Positions 1 to 8,900 of a stretch of DNA of 64,000 nucleotides are shown here, piece after piece (positions within the stretch are counted from its first letter, which is position 1; every line of letters begins with the position of its first letter). The stretch comes from Actinoplanes aureus (GTDB taxonomy: Bacteria > Actinomycetota > Actinomycetes > Mycobacteriales > Micromonosporaceae). Under the pieces are notes generated by a model. That model had not been told where the DNA came from, ran no database searches, and worked only from the letters and a program-made list of their open reading frames with translations. A program made the position numbers and the translations under genes. The stretch spans positions 62,001 to 126,000 of the forward strand of contig NZ_JADQTO010000015.1 of the NCBI RefSeq assembly GCF_015704865.1. The letters are read 5' to 3'.

Positions 1-1054
1 TCAGGTTACCGAGGGCCTGCTCGACCCGGCGCCGGTCCACCGGCCAGGCCGGCGGCGTGCCGGGTACCACCTCGACCAGGTCGCCGGGCAGGTCGCGGGA
101 CCGGCACACCCGGCGAGCCAGCTCGGCCAGGTCCACCGATTCGCGCAGCACCGGCTGGTCGCGGCGGGACAGTTCGAGCAGGTCGTTGACCAGCTGCTGG
201 AAGCGGGCCACCTCGGCGGTGAGCAGCGTGATCGCGGCGGCGCCGCGTTCGTCGAGCTCGTCGCGGCGTTTGTGGATCACGCTGGCGGCGGCCTCGAGGG
301 TCTGCAGCGGTGACCGCAGCTCATGGCTGACGTCGGCGGCGAACCTGCGGTCGCGTTCCACCCGGCGGGCCAGCTGGTCGGCCATGTCGTTGAAGGCGAC
401 CGACAACGCCGCCAGGTCGGGTTCGGTGTGCGGGTCGAGGCGCGTGGTGAGGTCGCCGCCGGCGATGCCGCGGGCCGCGCCGGCTACCGCGGTCAGCGGC
501 CGCAGCGCGTGCCGGGTCACGTACCAGCCGAGGGCCGCGCCTGCGGCGGCGACCATGATCGCGACGGCGGTGAGCACCAGGGCCAGGGTCTGGAGCGTAC
601 GCTGCAGCTCTCTCAGCGAGATGATCTCGTAGAAGACCGCGGAGCCGGACAGCGGAACACCGACGATCAGCGCCGCGCGGCCGTCCCGCCGGATGCGCTG
701 CGCCCCGGCCTCGCCGCGCGCCGTCATCTCCCGCAGCGCGGTGGGTACGGCGGTGCCGGCGGCCAGGTCCGCGCTGCGGGAGTGCCACCGGCCGTCGAGG
801 TACAGCAGCACGTACCGGTCGGAGCCGGTGTCCAGCGAGCGGAGCACCTCCAGCACGTCCGGGTCGGTCCCGGTGATGCCGGCGCCGACGACCGCCGCGT
901 CGTAGTAGGTGGCTCGCACGGCGGTGCCTTCGCGCTCGGCGAGCAGAGTGTTGCGGGTCGACTCGTACGACACCAGGCTCACGCACGCCGACAGCAGCAA
1001 CGCCCCGACGGCGAAGGCGGCACTCACCCGGGCCCGCAGCCCCATCACCTTCAT
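1..1054 (-). CDS. Sensor histidine kinase, C-terminus cut by window edge
   Basis: Membrane sensor kinase that should phosphorylate the response regulator encoded just upstream. The reading frame is open to base 1, giving 351 residues. Visible in order: a TM segment at about residues 9-30, an extracytoplasmic sensor of roughly 130 residues, a second TM segment, a HAMP linker, and a HisKA helix with the phospho-accepting His244 in DVSHELRSPL. The fragment stops in the N-box (VEQALGNL) of the ATPase domain, so the remaining catalytic part lies outside the window. The ATG overlaps the regulator stop codon as ATGA, which implies translational coupling. The sensor has no recognisable ligand domain, so the signal is unknown. 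Confidence 0.9.
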   Translation of the reverse strand, partial: MKVMGLRARVSAAFAVGALLLSACVSLVSYESTRNTLLAEREGTAVRATYYDAAVVGAGITGTDPDVLEVLRSLDTGSDRYVLLYLDGRWHSRSADLAAGTAVPTALREMTARGEAGAQRIRRDGRAALIVGVPLSGSAVFYEIISLRELQRTLQTLALVLTAVAIMVAAAGAALGWYVTRHALRPLTAVAGAARGIAGGDLTTRLDPHTEPDLAALSVAFNDMADQLARRVERDRRFAADVSHELRSPLQTLEAAASVIHKRRDELDERGAAAITLLTAEVARFQQLVNDLLELSRRDQPVLRESVDLAELARRVCRSRDLPGDLVEVVPGTPPAWPVDRRRVEQALGNL

Positions 1055-1734
1055 GGCAGCAGCTTGTATCCCAGGCCACGCACGGTCACCAGATGCCGCG
1101 GGCTCCCGGTCTCCCGCTCGATCTTCTGGCGCAGCCGGCCGACGTGCACGTCGACCACCCGTTCGTCGCCGAACTCGTGGCCCCACACGCGCTGCAGCAG
1201 CTGCTGGCGGGAGAGGACCAGCCCGGGATGGTCGGCCAGTTCGCAGAGCAGCCGGAACTCGGTACGGGTGACCGCCACCGGCTCGCCGCGCACCCGTACC
1301 TCTCCGGCCTCCGGGCGAACCTCCAGGTCACCGAAGGTCAGCACCGAGGTGGCCGGCGCCGGTTGCTGGAGTGTCCGGGCCCGGCGCCGCAGGGCCCGCA
1401 GCCGGGCCGCCAGTTCCTTGACCGCGACCGGCTTGACGACATAGTCGTCGGCGCCCGCCTCCAGCGCCGCCACGATGTCGTGGGTGTCGTCGCGGGCGCT
1501 CACCACGACGATCGGCACGTCGTCGGTGCGGCGCATCCGCCGGATGCACTCGTAGCCGTCCATGCCGGGCAGCATCAGGTCGATGAGCACGGTGTCCGCG
1601 GGCCGGCGGCGCTGTTCAGCCAGGCCTTCCTCGGCGGTGGCCGCGGTGTACGCGGTGTACCCCTCGTCCTCGAGGGCCATCGCCAGCGACAGGCGGATCC
1701 GGTCGTCGTCCTCGATCAGCAGCACGGCTGTCAT
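1051..1734 (-). CDS. OmpR/PhoB-family response regulator
   Basis: Two-component transcription factor of 227 residues, partner of the kinase it overlaps by 4 bases. The receiver domain carries the acidic pair near residues 8-10 (IEDDD), phospho-acceptor Asp52 in LIDLMLPGMDG and Lys101 in VVKPV. A C-terminal winged helix ends in the usual RGLGYKLLP. The ATG at 1734 is chosen because it puts the first beta strand (MTAVLLIEDD) directly at the N-terminus; a longer reading frame upstream has no receiver homology. Target genes cannot be read from the sequence. Confidence 0.93.
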   Translation of the reverse strand: MTAVLLIEDDDRIRLSLAMALEDEGYTAYTAATAEEGLAEQRRRPADTVLIDLMLPGMDGYECIRRMRRTDDVPIVVVSARDDTHDIVAALEAGADDYVVKPVAVKELAARLRALRRRARTLQQPAPATSVLTFGDLEVRPEAGEVRVRGEPVAVTRTEFRLLCELADHPGLVLSRQQLLQRVWGHEFGDERVVDVHVGRLRQKIERETGSPRHLVTVRGLGYKLLP

Positions 1735-1834
1735 ATCCGCATGATGCCCCGCTGACCGGCTCGGGCACGTTTTGTCACGCAACTGTCATCGGTGCGGGCC
1801 GATTTCGCAGATCAGGCCGGTCACGCTGACCCAC

Positions 1835-2110
1835 ATGACCGCGCTCAGCCTGATCATCGCGGTGACCGTGGGTGTCGTCGTCGGCGTCGCCGGCCGGACG
1901 CTGGTCCGCCGCGGCCGGACCGTGCCGCTGTGGCTGCCGATCGCCGCCGGTGTCGCCGCGGCGGTGCTGGCGACCGTCGTGGCGCGGATGGCGAACACCG
2001 CACGGCCGGGACCGACCGCGACCGAGGTGGTCCTGCAGGTCCTGTTCGCCGCGGCAGGCGTCGCCCTGGTGGCGGTGACCGCCGACCGCAGACGAGGGAG
2101 GATCCGGTGA
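1835..2110 (+). CDS. Small integral membrane protein
   Basis: A 91-residue protein that is almost entirely hydrophobic, with about three membrane helices (roughly residues 3-18, 28-46 and 55-77) and a short basic tail ending RRRGRIR. No family was recognised. The start at MTALSLII is chosen because upstream residues are not hydrophobic and look non-coding. Its stop overlaps the GTG of the following STAS gene (GTGA), so the two are probably co-translated. It may anchor or sense for the downstream STAS/response-regulator pair, but that is only inferred from position. Confidence 0.6.
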   Translation: MTALSLIIAVTVGVVVGVAGRTLVRRGRTVPLWLPIAAGVAAAVLATVVARMANTARPGPTATEVVLQVLFAAAGVALVAVTADRRRGRIR

Positions 2111-2502
2111 CCGCGGCCGCCCGGGACGGCGAGGACGTCGTCACCGTCGTCGAGGTCGCCGGCTTCCCGGTCCGGGTCGTCACGCTGGGTGCGGATCTCG
2201 ATCGGAGCCTGGTCGGCCAGGTCCGTCCGGTACTGACCGGCGCGGGCCGCGACGTGGTGATCGACATGAGTGAGGTCGGCGTGGTCGACTCGGCCGGGCT
2301 GGGGCTGCTGGTCCGCGCGTTCCGGTCGGCCAAGCGTCGCGGGGCGTCGTTGTGCCTGGTGGCGCCCTCCCGGTTCGTGATCACCGTGCTGCACACCATG
2401 CGTCTCGACGGGCTGTTCCCGATCTATCCGGACGTGGGATCGGCGCTGCGGAGTGTTACGACACGGACGGTCACTTGCGCTGGTGCAAACATTCGACGCT
2501 AG
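2107..2502 (+). CDS. STAS-domain anti-sigma factor antagonist
   Basis: SpoIIAA/RsbV-like cytosolic switch protein of 131 residues. The core reads VVIDMSEVGVVDSAGLGLLV, with Ser62 in the DSAG position that partner kinases phosphorylate in this family. When unphosphorylated such proteins bind an anti-sigma factor and release a sigma factor. The GTG start overlaps the previous stop as GTGA. A single-domain response regulator follows 6 bases later, so a partner-switching unit is likely. No RsbW-like kinase or sigma factor is encoded nearby. Confidence 0.85.
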   Translation: MTAAARDGEDVVTVVEVAGFPVRVVTLGADLDRSLVGQVRPVLTGAGRDVVIDMSEVGVVDSAGLGLLVRAFRSAKRRGASLCLVAPSRFVITVLHTMRLDGLFPIYPDVGSALRSVTTRTVTCAGANIRR

Positions 2503-2508
2503 GCTGAC

Positions 2509-2961
2509 GTGGTGTCGACGACCCGAACCGATCCGCTGCGCATTCTCGTCGTGGACGACGACGACGCCGACGCGTTCATGATCGAGGAAGTTCTCGCCCA
2601 GGCGAGCCTGCCGGTGACCGTGCAGCGCGCCCGCGACGGCCGCGAGGCGCTCGATCTGCTGGGCCCGGACGGCGGCCTCTCCGGCGCCGAGCGACCGGAC
2701 CTGATCCTGCTCGATCTGAACATGCCCCGGATGGACGGCCGGCAGACCCTCGCCGAGGTGAAGAACGATCCCGCCCTGCGAGCCATCCCGGTCATCGTGC
2801 TGACCACCTCGGGCGCACCGCCGGACGTGCTGGCCAGCTATCGCCATCACGCGAACGCGTACGTCACCAAGCCGATCGATCTCGAGGAGTTCGAGTCCGT
2901 GGTGTCGCGGATCAGCCGCTTCTTCGGCGAGACGGTCCGGCTACCCCGCCCACCCGCCTGA
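2509..2961 (+). CDS. Single-domain response regulator (Rcp-like)
   Basis: A 150-residue receiver with no output domain. Acidic residues are in LVVDDDDADAF, the phospho-acceptor is Asp69 in LILLDLNMPRMDG, and the conserved Lys is in YVTKPID. The variant resembles receivers paired with phytochrome-type kinases (Rcp1 group), which relay phosphate or bind partners rather than DNA. Two consecutive GTG codons at 2509 and 2512 are possible starts. It sits directly behind the STAS gene and its 3' end overlaps the convergent MarR gene by 21 bases. Confidence 0.88.
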   Translation: MVSTTRTDPLRILVVDDDDADAFMIEEVLAQASLPVTVQRARDGREALDLLGPDGGLSGAERPDLILLDLNMPRMDGRQTLAEVKNDPALRAIPVIVLTTSGAPPDVLASYRHHANAYVTKPIDLEEFESVVSRISRFFGETVRLPRPPA

Positions 2962-3456
2962 GGCCGAATAGACCGAGCTGGTCCAGCGCTGCCGCCACAG
3001 GTCCTGCGGCAGGTCGCCGGCGGCCTCCACGTACGCGTTGACCGTCGCGGCGAAGTCCGCCGGATCGCCGATCGTCAGCTCGCCGGCCACCTCGGCGATG
3101 GCGGCGGCACGCCGGCGCATCACCTCGCCGACCAGGTCGTGGCCGGCCGCCGTCAGCGTCACCCGGGTGGACCGGCGGTCGGCGGGATCGGAGTGCCGGG
3201 CCACCAGTCCCTTGCGGACGAGGCGGTCGCACATCCGGGTCGCGGTGGACGGTGTGACGTCGAGCTCCTGCGCCAGGTCGACCGCTCGCAGCGGCCCGCG
3301 TGACACCAGCAGGACGAGGGTGCGCAACTGCGGCAGGGTGACCTCGTCGTCCAGCGAGGCCAGCGTGCGGATCGCCAGGCCCACGAACACCCGGCTCAGG
3401 GCCAGCAGCGCGTCGACGACCTCGCCGGGATTGTCGGCTTCCGGCCGTCCCGTCAT
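2941..3456 (-). CDS. MarR-family transcriptional regulator
   Basis: A 171-residue winged-helix repressor. The helix-turn-helix region reads DLAQELDVTPSTATRMCDRL and is followed by the wing LVRKGLVARHSDPADRRSTRV, the typical MarR signature. The start MTGRPEAD is preferred over an upstream ATG six residues earlier, which adds only MCQSGS. The gene lies alone between a convergent response regulator, whose 3' end it overlaps, and a tandem response regulator. No divergent target gene is adjacent, so the effector and regulon are unknown. Confidence 0.88.
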   Translation of the reverse strand: MTGRPEADNPGEVVDALLALSRVFVGLAIRTLASLDDEVTLPQLRTLVLLVSRGPLRAVDLAQELDVTPSTATRMCDRLVRKGLVARHSDPADRRSTRVTLTAAGHDLVGEVMRRRAAAIAEVAGELTIGDPADFAATVNAYVEAAGDLPQDLWRQRWTSSVYSASGGWAG

Positions 3457-3484
3457 GCTGCCACTCTGGCACACCTGTCGATCG

Positions 3485-3898
3485 CTACGGCTCCCGCCAC
3501 ACCTCGAAGCCGATGCCGGACAGCGACTTGACCACGGAGGTCAGGCAGGCGAAGTCGACGGGCTTGGTCGCGTACCCCTGGACCGGCAGGCCTTCGGCCC
3601 GCAGGATCCGCTCCGCCTCCGGCGAATCGGTGAGCAGGATGACCGGGACGGCCGCGGTCGCCGGGTGGGCACGCAGGTGCCCCAGCACGGTACGCCCGTC
3701 CCGGCCGGGCAGGTTGAGGTCGAGCAGCACGACGTCGGGTGTCGTGCCGTCGAGGTACGCCAGCGCGCGCGACACGTCGTGCACGACCCGCACCCGGTTG
3801 GTCAGGCGGTGCTCGACGAACTCCTCGCGCATCAGCACGGCCTCGGCGGGATCGTCGTGGATGACCAGCAACTCGACATCCCTGGTCCCGTGAGTCAT
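3485..3898 (-). CDS. Single-domain response regulator (Rcp-like)
   Basis: A 137-residue receiver with acidic residues in LVIHDDPAEA, Asp60 in VVLLDLNLPGRDG and Lys in YATKPVD, again without an output domain. It is similar in type to the receiver encoded at 2509-2961, so the region carries two of this group. Its ATG overlaps the stop of the AraC regulator gene (ATGA), so both proteins are probably made from one transcript. The cognate kinase is not next door. Confidence 0.85.
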   Translation of the reverse strand: MTHGTRDVELLVIHDDPAEAVLMREEFVEHRLTNRVRVVHDVSRALAYLDGTTPDVVLLDLNLPGRDGRTVLGHLRAHPATAAVPVILLTDSPEAERILRAEGLPVQGYATKPVDFACLTSVVKSLSGIGFEVWREP

Positions 3899-4800
3899 CG
3901 GACCTCCTGCCCACCGGAAAGATGCACTACTGCATGAAAGTCCGATGGTAGAGCCCGCCGCCGGCGATAGCCGGTCGGGCTCTCGCCCTGAACCCGCTTG
4001 AAGGCGGCACTGAAGCTGAACGCGTCGGCGTACCCCACCCGGCGGGCCACCGCCGCCACCGTCGCGCCCGGCTCGGCAAGCAGGTCCGCGGCGATGCCCA
4101 TCCGCCACGTGGTCAGGTACGCCAGCGGCGGCTCCCCGACCACCTCGGCGAACCGTTTCGCGAGGGTGGTCCGGGAGACCGCGGCGCGGTCCGCCAGCGT
4201 GGCGAGGGTCCACGGCTCGGCCGGCGCGTCGTGCATCGCCCGCAGCACCGGGCCCACGACGTCGTCGGACAGCGCCCGGTACCAGCCCGGGGTCTCCGCC
4301 TCCGGCCGGTCGAACCACTCCCGAAGCGTGCACACGAGGATCCACTCCATGAGCCGGTCCAGGACCACCTGCCGGCCGGAACCCGAGCCGGGCTCCAGCT
4401 GTCCGAGGTAGCCGCGCAGCGGTCCGCACTCGTCGTCGGGCAGGACCAGCACCGGCGGCAGGATCCGCAGCAGCCGGCGCTGGGCGTGACCGGTGAGCGG
4501 GTAGGTGCCGGCCAGCAGAACCGTGCTGTCCGGTGCGTCGGCGGCCGGGTCAGGGCTGGGGTCCGCGACGCCGTCGGCGACGGTGAACGGGCCACGCACC
4601 ACCGCGGACTCACCGAAGCGGACCGGCCGGGCCTCGTCGCCGTCGCGGAGGATCCAGACCGAGCCGCCGCTGAGCGGGACGCACAGGGTCAGCGCCGCCT
4701 TGCCGTCGAATCGCACGGCCCACGGCGGCGAGAGCACCGAACGGCCGAAGACCACTCCGTCGGCGCGTACGCCACGCAACATCTCATCGAGCGGGTCCAT
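3895..4800 (-). CDS. AraC-family regulator with cupin-like N-terminal domain
   Basis: A 301-residue transcription factor. Residues about 1-170 form a cupin-type sensor (LTLCVPLSGGSVWIL near the start), and the C-terminal 100 residues hold two helix-turn-helix units, including ATLADRAAVSRTTLAKRF and the second-helix signature RRVGYADAFSFSAAFKR followed by GESPTGYRRR. The ATG at 4800 starts at MDPLDEMLRGV, the normal beginning of this subfamily; the longer frame upstream is arginine/proline-rich shadow. It is divergent from the NmrA-like reductase gene 89 bases away, a common arrangement for a regulator and its target, and is translationally coupled to the following response regulator. Confidence 0.9.
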   Translation of the reverse strand: MDPLDEMLRGVRADGVVFGRSVLSPPWAVRFDGKAALTLCVPLSGGSVWILRDGDEARPVRFGESAVVRGPFTVADGVADPSPDPAADAPDSTVLLAGTYPLTGHAQRRLLRILPPVLVLPDDECGPLRGYLGQLEPGSGSGRQVVLDRLMEWILVCTLREWFDRPEAETPGWYRALSDDVVGPVLRAMHDAPAEPWTLATLADRAAVSRTTLAKRFAEVVGEPPLAYLTTWRMGIAADLLAEPGATVAAVARRVGYADAFSFSAAFKRVQGESPTGYRRRRALPSDFHAVVHLSGGQEVR

Positions 4801-4889
4801 GCGGCAACGATAGGCACACGGACGATCGAACATGGTCACCGTACGGTCGCCCATGGCCGGTGACACACCGCGCGGGTTGACTCGTAGCC

Positions 4890-5723
4890 ATGACGAGTAG
4901 CAACGACATCCTGGTTCTGGGCGCCACCGGCAAGACCGGCCGCCGGCTCGTACCGCGTCTGCGGGCGGCGGGCGCGACGGTACGGGCCGCTTCGCGTACC
5001 GGCGAGGTCCGCTTCGACTGGACGGCGCCGGACACCTGGCCGGACGTGCTGGCCGGCGCCGGCGCCCTGTATCTGGTCGCACCGGATGATCCGGCGCCGA
5101 TCGCCGGCTTCGTCAGGCAGGCGGCCGAGGCCGGTGTGCGCCGGGTGGTCGCGTTGTCGGGCCGGGGGACCGACAAGATCGGTGACGACGTGTTCCCCGG
5201 GATGGTCGCCGGCGAACAGGCCGTCCGCGACTCCGGTCTGGCCTGGACGATCATCCGGCCGAACAACTTCAACCAGAACTTCGACGAGGATCTGTGGCAC
5301 CAGCCGCTGCGGGCCGGGCGGCTCGCCCTGCCGATCGGCGACGTGCCGGAGCCGTTCATCGACGCCGACGACGTGGCCGACGTCGCCGCGGCGCTGCTCA
5401 CCAGCGACGGCCACGAGGAGCGGATCTACGAACTGTCCGGTCCGCGCGGGCTGACCTTCGCCGAGGCCACGGCCACCATCGCGCGTGCCGCCGGGCGTTC
5501 GATCGAGTACGTCGAGCTGACGCCTGCCGAGTATCGGGAGGAACTACGGGCGCAGGGCTACCCGGCGGCCGCGGTCGACACGCTCGACGGCCTGTTCGCC
5601 GGGCACCGGGCCGGCATCACGGCGGAGCCGGCTGACGGCGTCCGGCAGGTCCTCGGGCGCGATCCGGTCGAGTTCACCGCGTACGCCGAACGCGCCGCAC
5701 GCGCCGGCGCCTGGACCGGTTGA
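4890..5723 (+). CDS. NmrA-like NAD(P)-binding oxidoreductase or sensor
   Basis: An atypical short-chain dehydrogenase of 277 residues. The Rossmann motif at the N-terminus is LVLGATGKTGRRLVPRL (GxxGxxG), and the middle holds VVALSGRGTDKIGDD and TIIRPNNFNQNF, typical of the NmrA/QOR2 group that binds NAD(P) and reduces quinones or senses redox state. It lacks a classic YxxxK pair. It is divergent from the AraC gene, which probably controls it. The intergenic stretch contains a 10-base palindrome ACCGTACGGT. Confidence 0.9.
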   Translation: MTSSNDILVLGATGKTGRRLVPRLRAAGATVRAASRTGEVRFDWTAPDTWPDVLAGAGALYLVAPDDPAPIAGFVRQAAEAGVRRVVALSGRGTDKIGDDVFPGMVAGEQAVRDSGLAWTIIRPNNFNQNFDEDLWHQPLRAGRLALPIGDVPEPFIDADDVADVAAALLTSDGHEERIYELSGPRGLTFAEATATIARAAGRSIEYVELTPAEYREELRAQGYPAAAVDTLDGLFAGHRAGITAEPADGVRQVLGRDPVEFTAYAERAARAGAWTG

Positions 5724-5948
5724 TCCAACGCCGGACGCGCCGCGCCCGGGCGGCCGTCGCCGCCGGCGGCGAGCGGTTCCCGGATGCCGGCGTCCAGGCA
5801 AGACCGGGAATTCCGCTCATCGCGGCGGTGATGATCGAGAAGGACAAGGAACCGCTCCTCACCGGGGTTCTGGAAAGGTGCGACAAGTCTCCGGCGGAGC
5901 GGTATTGGTGATCAACGGGAGAACCGGCAAGGACCGATAACCCCAGCA

Positions 5949-8900
5949 TTAACGGTGCGGGGAGCGGGATCCCAGGCGGAGCGTACGGTCGACCGCCGCG
6001 AACACCGGCCCCGGATCCTCGCCGTCCCAGGACTCCAGCAGCCCGCGGACCAGCGCGAGGGCGGCCTCGAAGTCGGCGCAATGCCGCAGGCAGACGATCG
6101 CCAGCACGTCGGCACGGGGAGCCAGTGACCAGGTCGTGCCGAGGATCCCGGCGTCCGGACCGGCGATCGCCGCCCCGTTGCGGATGGGAGCCTCCCCGCG
6201 CTCCTGCACGCGCTTCTGAAGACGCGCTACCACGTCCCGGGCCCGCCCGGGCCACCCGCGCCCCACGTCCAGCAGGACACGGTCGGCCAGCTCCGCATCG
6301 CGGATCTGGCCGGCCACCTGCTCAGCCGTCTCCGGACCGTCCTCGATCAGCCGGCGCGCGACGGTGGCCAGCGCCCTGTCCCGCTGGAAGTCGAACCGCA
6401 TCCGGTCGGCGATGTGGCGTGCCTGCGACGGCCGGCCGGGCGCCAGCTCGATCACCAGCCGTTCGAGACAGGCCTCCCGGGAGGTGAGGTCGTCGATGGT
6501 GTCCGCCAGCGCGATCGCCCGGCCGGGATCGAGGACGGCCTGGGCGACCGCCACCTCGGCCAGTACCTCGGCACGGACCTTCCCGCTCCAGCCGTCCGCG
6601 AGCGACTCGGCACGGTGTGCGAGGACCCGCGCCTGCTCCGGCCAGGTACCGGCCAGCGCCTGCGCCACTTTCGCCAGGCCCAGCGCCTCCGTCACCACGT
6701 CGTCCGCGTCGGTCACCAGGCCGACGGCGAGAACCGGATCGTGCCGGGCGAGCGCGGCGGCCACCGCCGGAAGCACCCGGAGCCGCTCCCAGCGATTGTC
6801 CATCGCGCCGTAGACCGCTCTGGCGGCGCCGGGATCCTTTGACGCCAGCGCCACCACCACCGTCTCGTCCACACCGGGCCGGGCGAAGTCGGGCACCAGG
6901 CTCAGCAGCTCGGCGGCACGCCTCGGATCCGACTCCGCGACCTTGGCCACGACGTCGCGGACCAGGTTGCCCTCGGCGATCGGGTCGGCGGCGCCGTCGG
7001 CCACGGCCAGCGCGGCATCCGGCTCGAACCCGGCAAGGCATGACACCGCTTGACTCCGCATCCTGCGCCGGTCGATGCCGGACAGGTACGCCTCGGACAG
7101 CTCGATCGCCGCGAACGCCATCCGGGCGGCGGCCGCCGGGTCGCGGCGGGCCCACACGGAGGCCAGCCGGACGACCTGTGACAGCGGTTCCACCGCCCAC
7201 GGCACGAGCTCGGCGGTGTGGTACTCCTGGATCAGCCGGGCCGCCAGATCGGGCCGCGCCGGAGCCGCGACGGCCGCGATCTGTGCCAGGGCAAAGCCAC
7301 GCTCGGCCGGATTGGTGATCAGCGATCCGGCCAGCCCCGCCGCGTGTTCCGGATCGAGGGCCGCCCACTGCTCGACGACATCGCGCAGTGCCACCGCGCG
7401 CCGCCGCGGGTCACTGATCCCCTCGGCGGCCCGGACGGCCAGATCCAGGACGTCCGGCTCACCGGACCCCACCGCGACGTCGGTCCACGCCCGGCAGGAA
7501 CACCACGGGTCGACGATGTTCACCGCCAGGTCGGCGGCCCGGCCCGGATCCGTGGCGCTGAGCCCGGTAACGACGCCGGCCAGTGCGGAGTCCCGCCATT
7601 CCTGCTCCGCCAGCTGGGCGGCCAGCGCGACTGCCCGGCCGGGGTCGATCCGGGCGAGTGGTTCGCACGCCCGGATCGCCGCGTACGCCGGGGTCCACTC
7701 GTCGATCGTGCCGACCGTCTCGGCCACCTCCGCGGCGACCTCGGGGAAGACGGCCGCGATCATCTCCACGACGAGCTGCCGTCCGCTGTGGTCACGCGCG
7801 GACACCGAGAAGGCTCGGCGCGCCAGCTCGACGGCCCGCTCCGGTAGCGCCGTGGCAACCGCCTCGGCGATCCGGCCGAGCGCACCGGGCCTGATCCCGG
7901 CCTCCGCCACCGCCCGGTCCAGCAGGGCCTCCGCGGCCGGCCGGTCGCGCTCCGCCAGCGCCGCCGCGACCACGGCGAAGGCCTTGCACGACGCCACGAC
8001 CCCGGGAACCGTCTCCGCGAGCCGCAGCGCCGCGTCCGTGTCGTAGGCGGCCAGCCCGGCCACCACGGGCACCAGTTCCCAGCCGTGCTCCGAGACCGGC
8101 CGCGTGGTCACGTACTCGACGGCGCGCTGGGTGAGCGCGTAGGCCCGCTCCGGTTCGTCGTCCGCGACCACCGAGGCCACGGCCAGGATCGTCTCGACCC
8201 GCGACGCCGGCGGGTCGAGGCCTTCGGCCAGTTCCAGGGCACGGTCCACCACCGGCCGCAGCGGCCGGCCGTTCTGTTCCAGGGCGGTCAGAATCCGGTG
8301 CACCGCGCGGGCGCGGTCGGTCAGCTCGAACGCCTGGAGCAGCGCGGCGTCCGGCGAGCCGAGCAGGGCGTACGCGACGAGCGCGTCAACCGGAGCGGCA
8401 CTGATCCGCGCGGTGAGCGACGCGTGGGTGAGCAGGGCGCCGAGCATGGTCGCCACGGTCGGCACCGACGGTTCGCCGTGCTCGCCCAGATATCTGATGA
8501 CGGCCCGCCGATCGCGCAGATAGCGGGCGTCCGAGCCGGTGGCGACCCGGTAGGCGCCGCGCCACGCGGGTTCGAGGACGAGATCGACGGGATGCCGGCC
8601 GGTACCGCGCAGCAGGTGATGGACGAGCCAGTCCGCGCGTTCGGCGGTCAGGCCACCCGCTTCCAGGGCCGGTCCGGCGCAGCGATCATGCACGTGGCCC
8701 AGCGACGCGCCACACCGTTCGTGCAGCTCGGCGACGTGCAGGTCGTGCAGGACGAAGGTCAGTGGATCCCGGCGGACCACCGAGGCGAGGCCGACCCGGT
8801 ACAGCCGGGTCATCCGCTGCCGGGTGGCGGTGCGGTTCAGGCCCCACAGGTCGGCCAGCAGGGTGCTGGAGAGCTGGGCACCCACCGGGAAGACCGCGAG

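Noticed and set aside
1786..2850. A 354-codon minus-strand frame across the membrane protein, STAS and receiver genes
   Set aside because: Spans three real genes on the other strand and has no recognisable domain.
5720..5911. A 63-codon frame with TTG start after the NmrA-like gene
   Set aside because: No ribosome site, arginine-rich start, no homology signs; the stretch also contains a 16-base GC palindrome that may end transcription.
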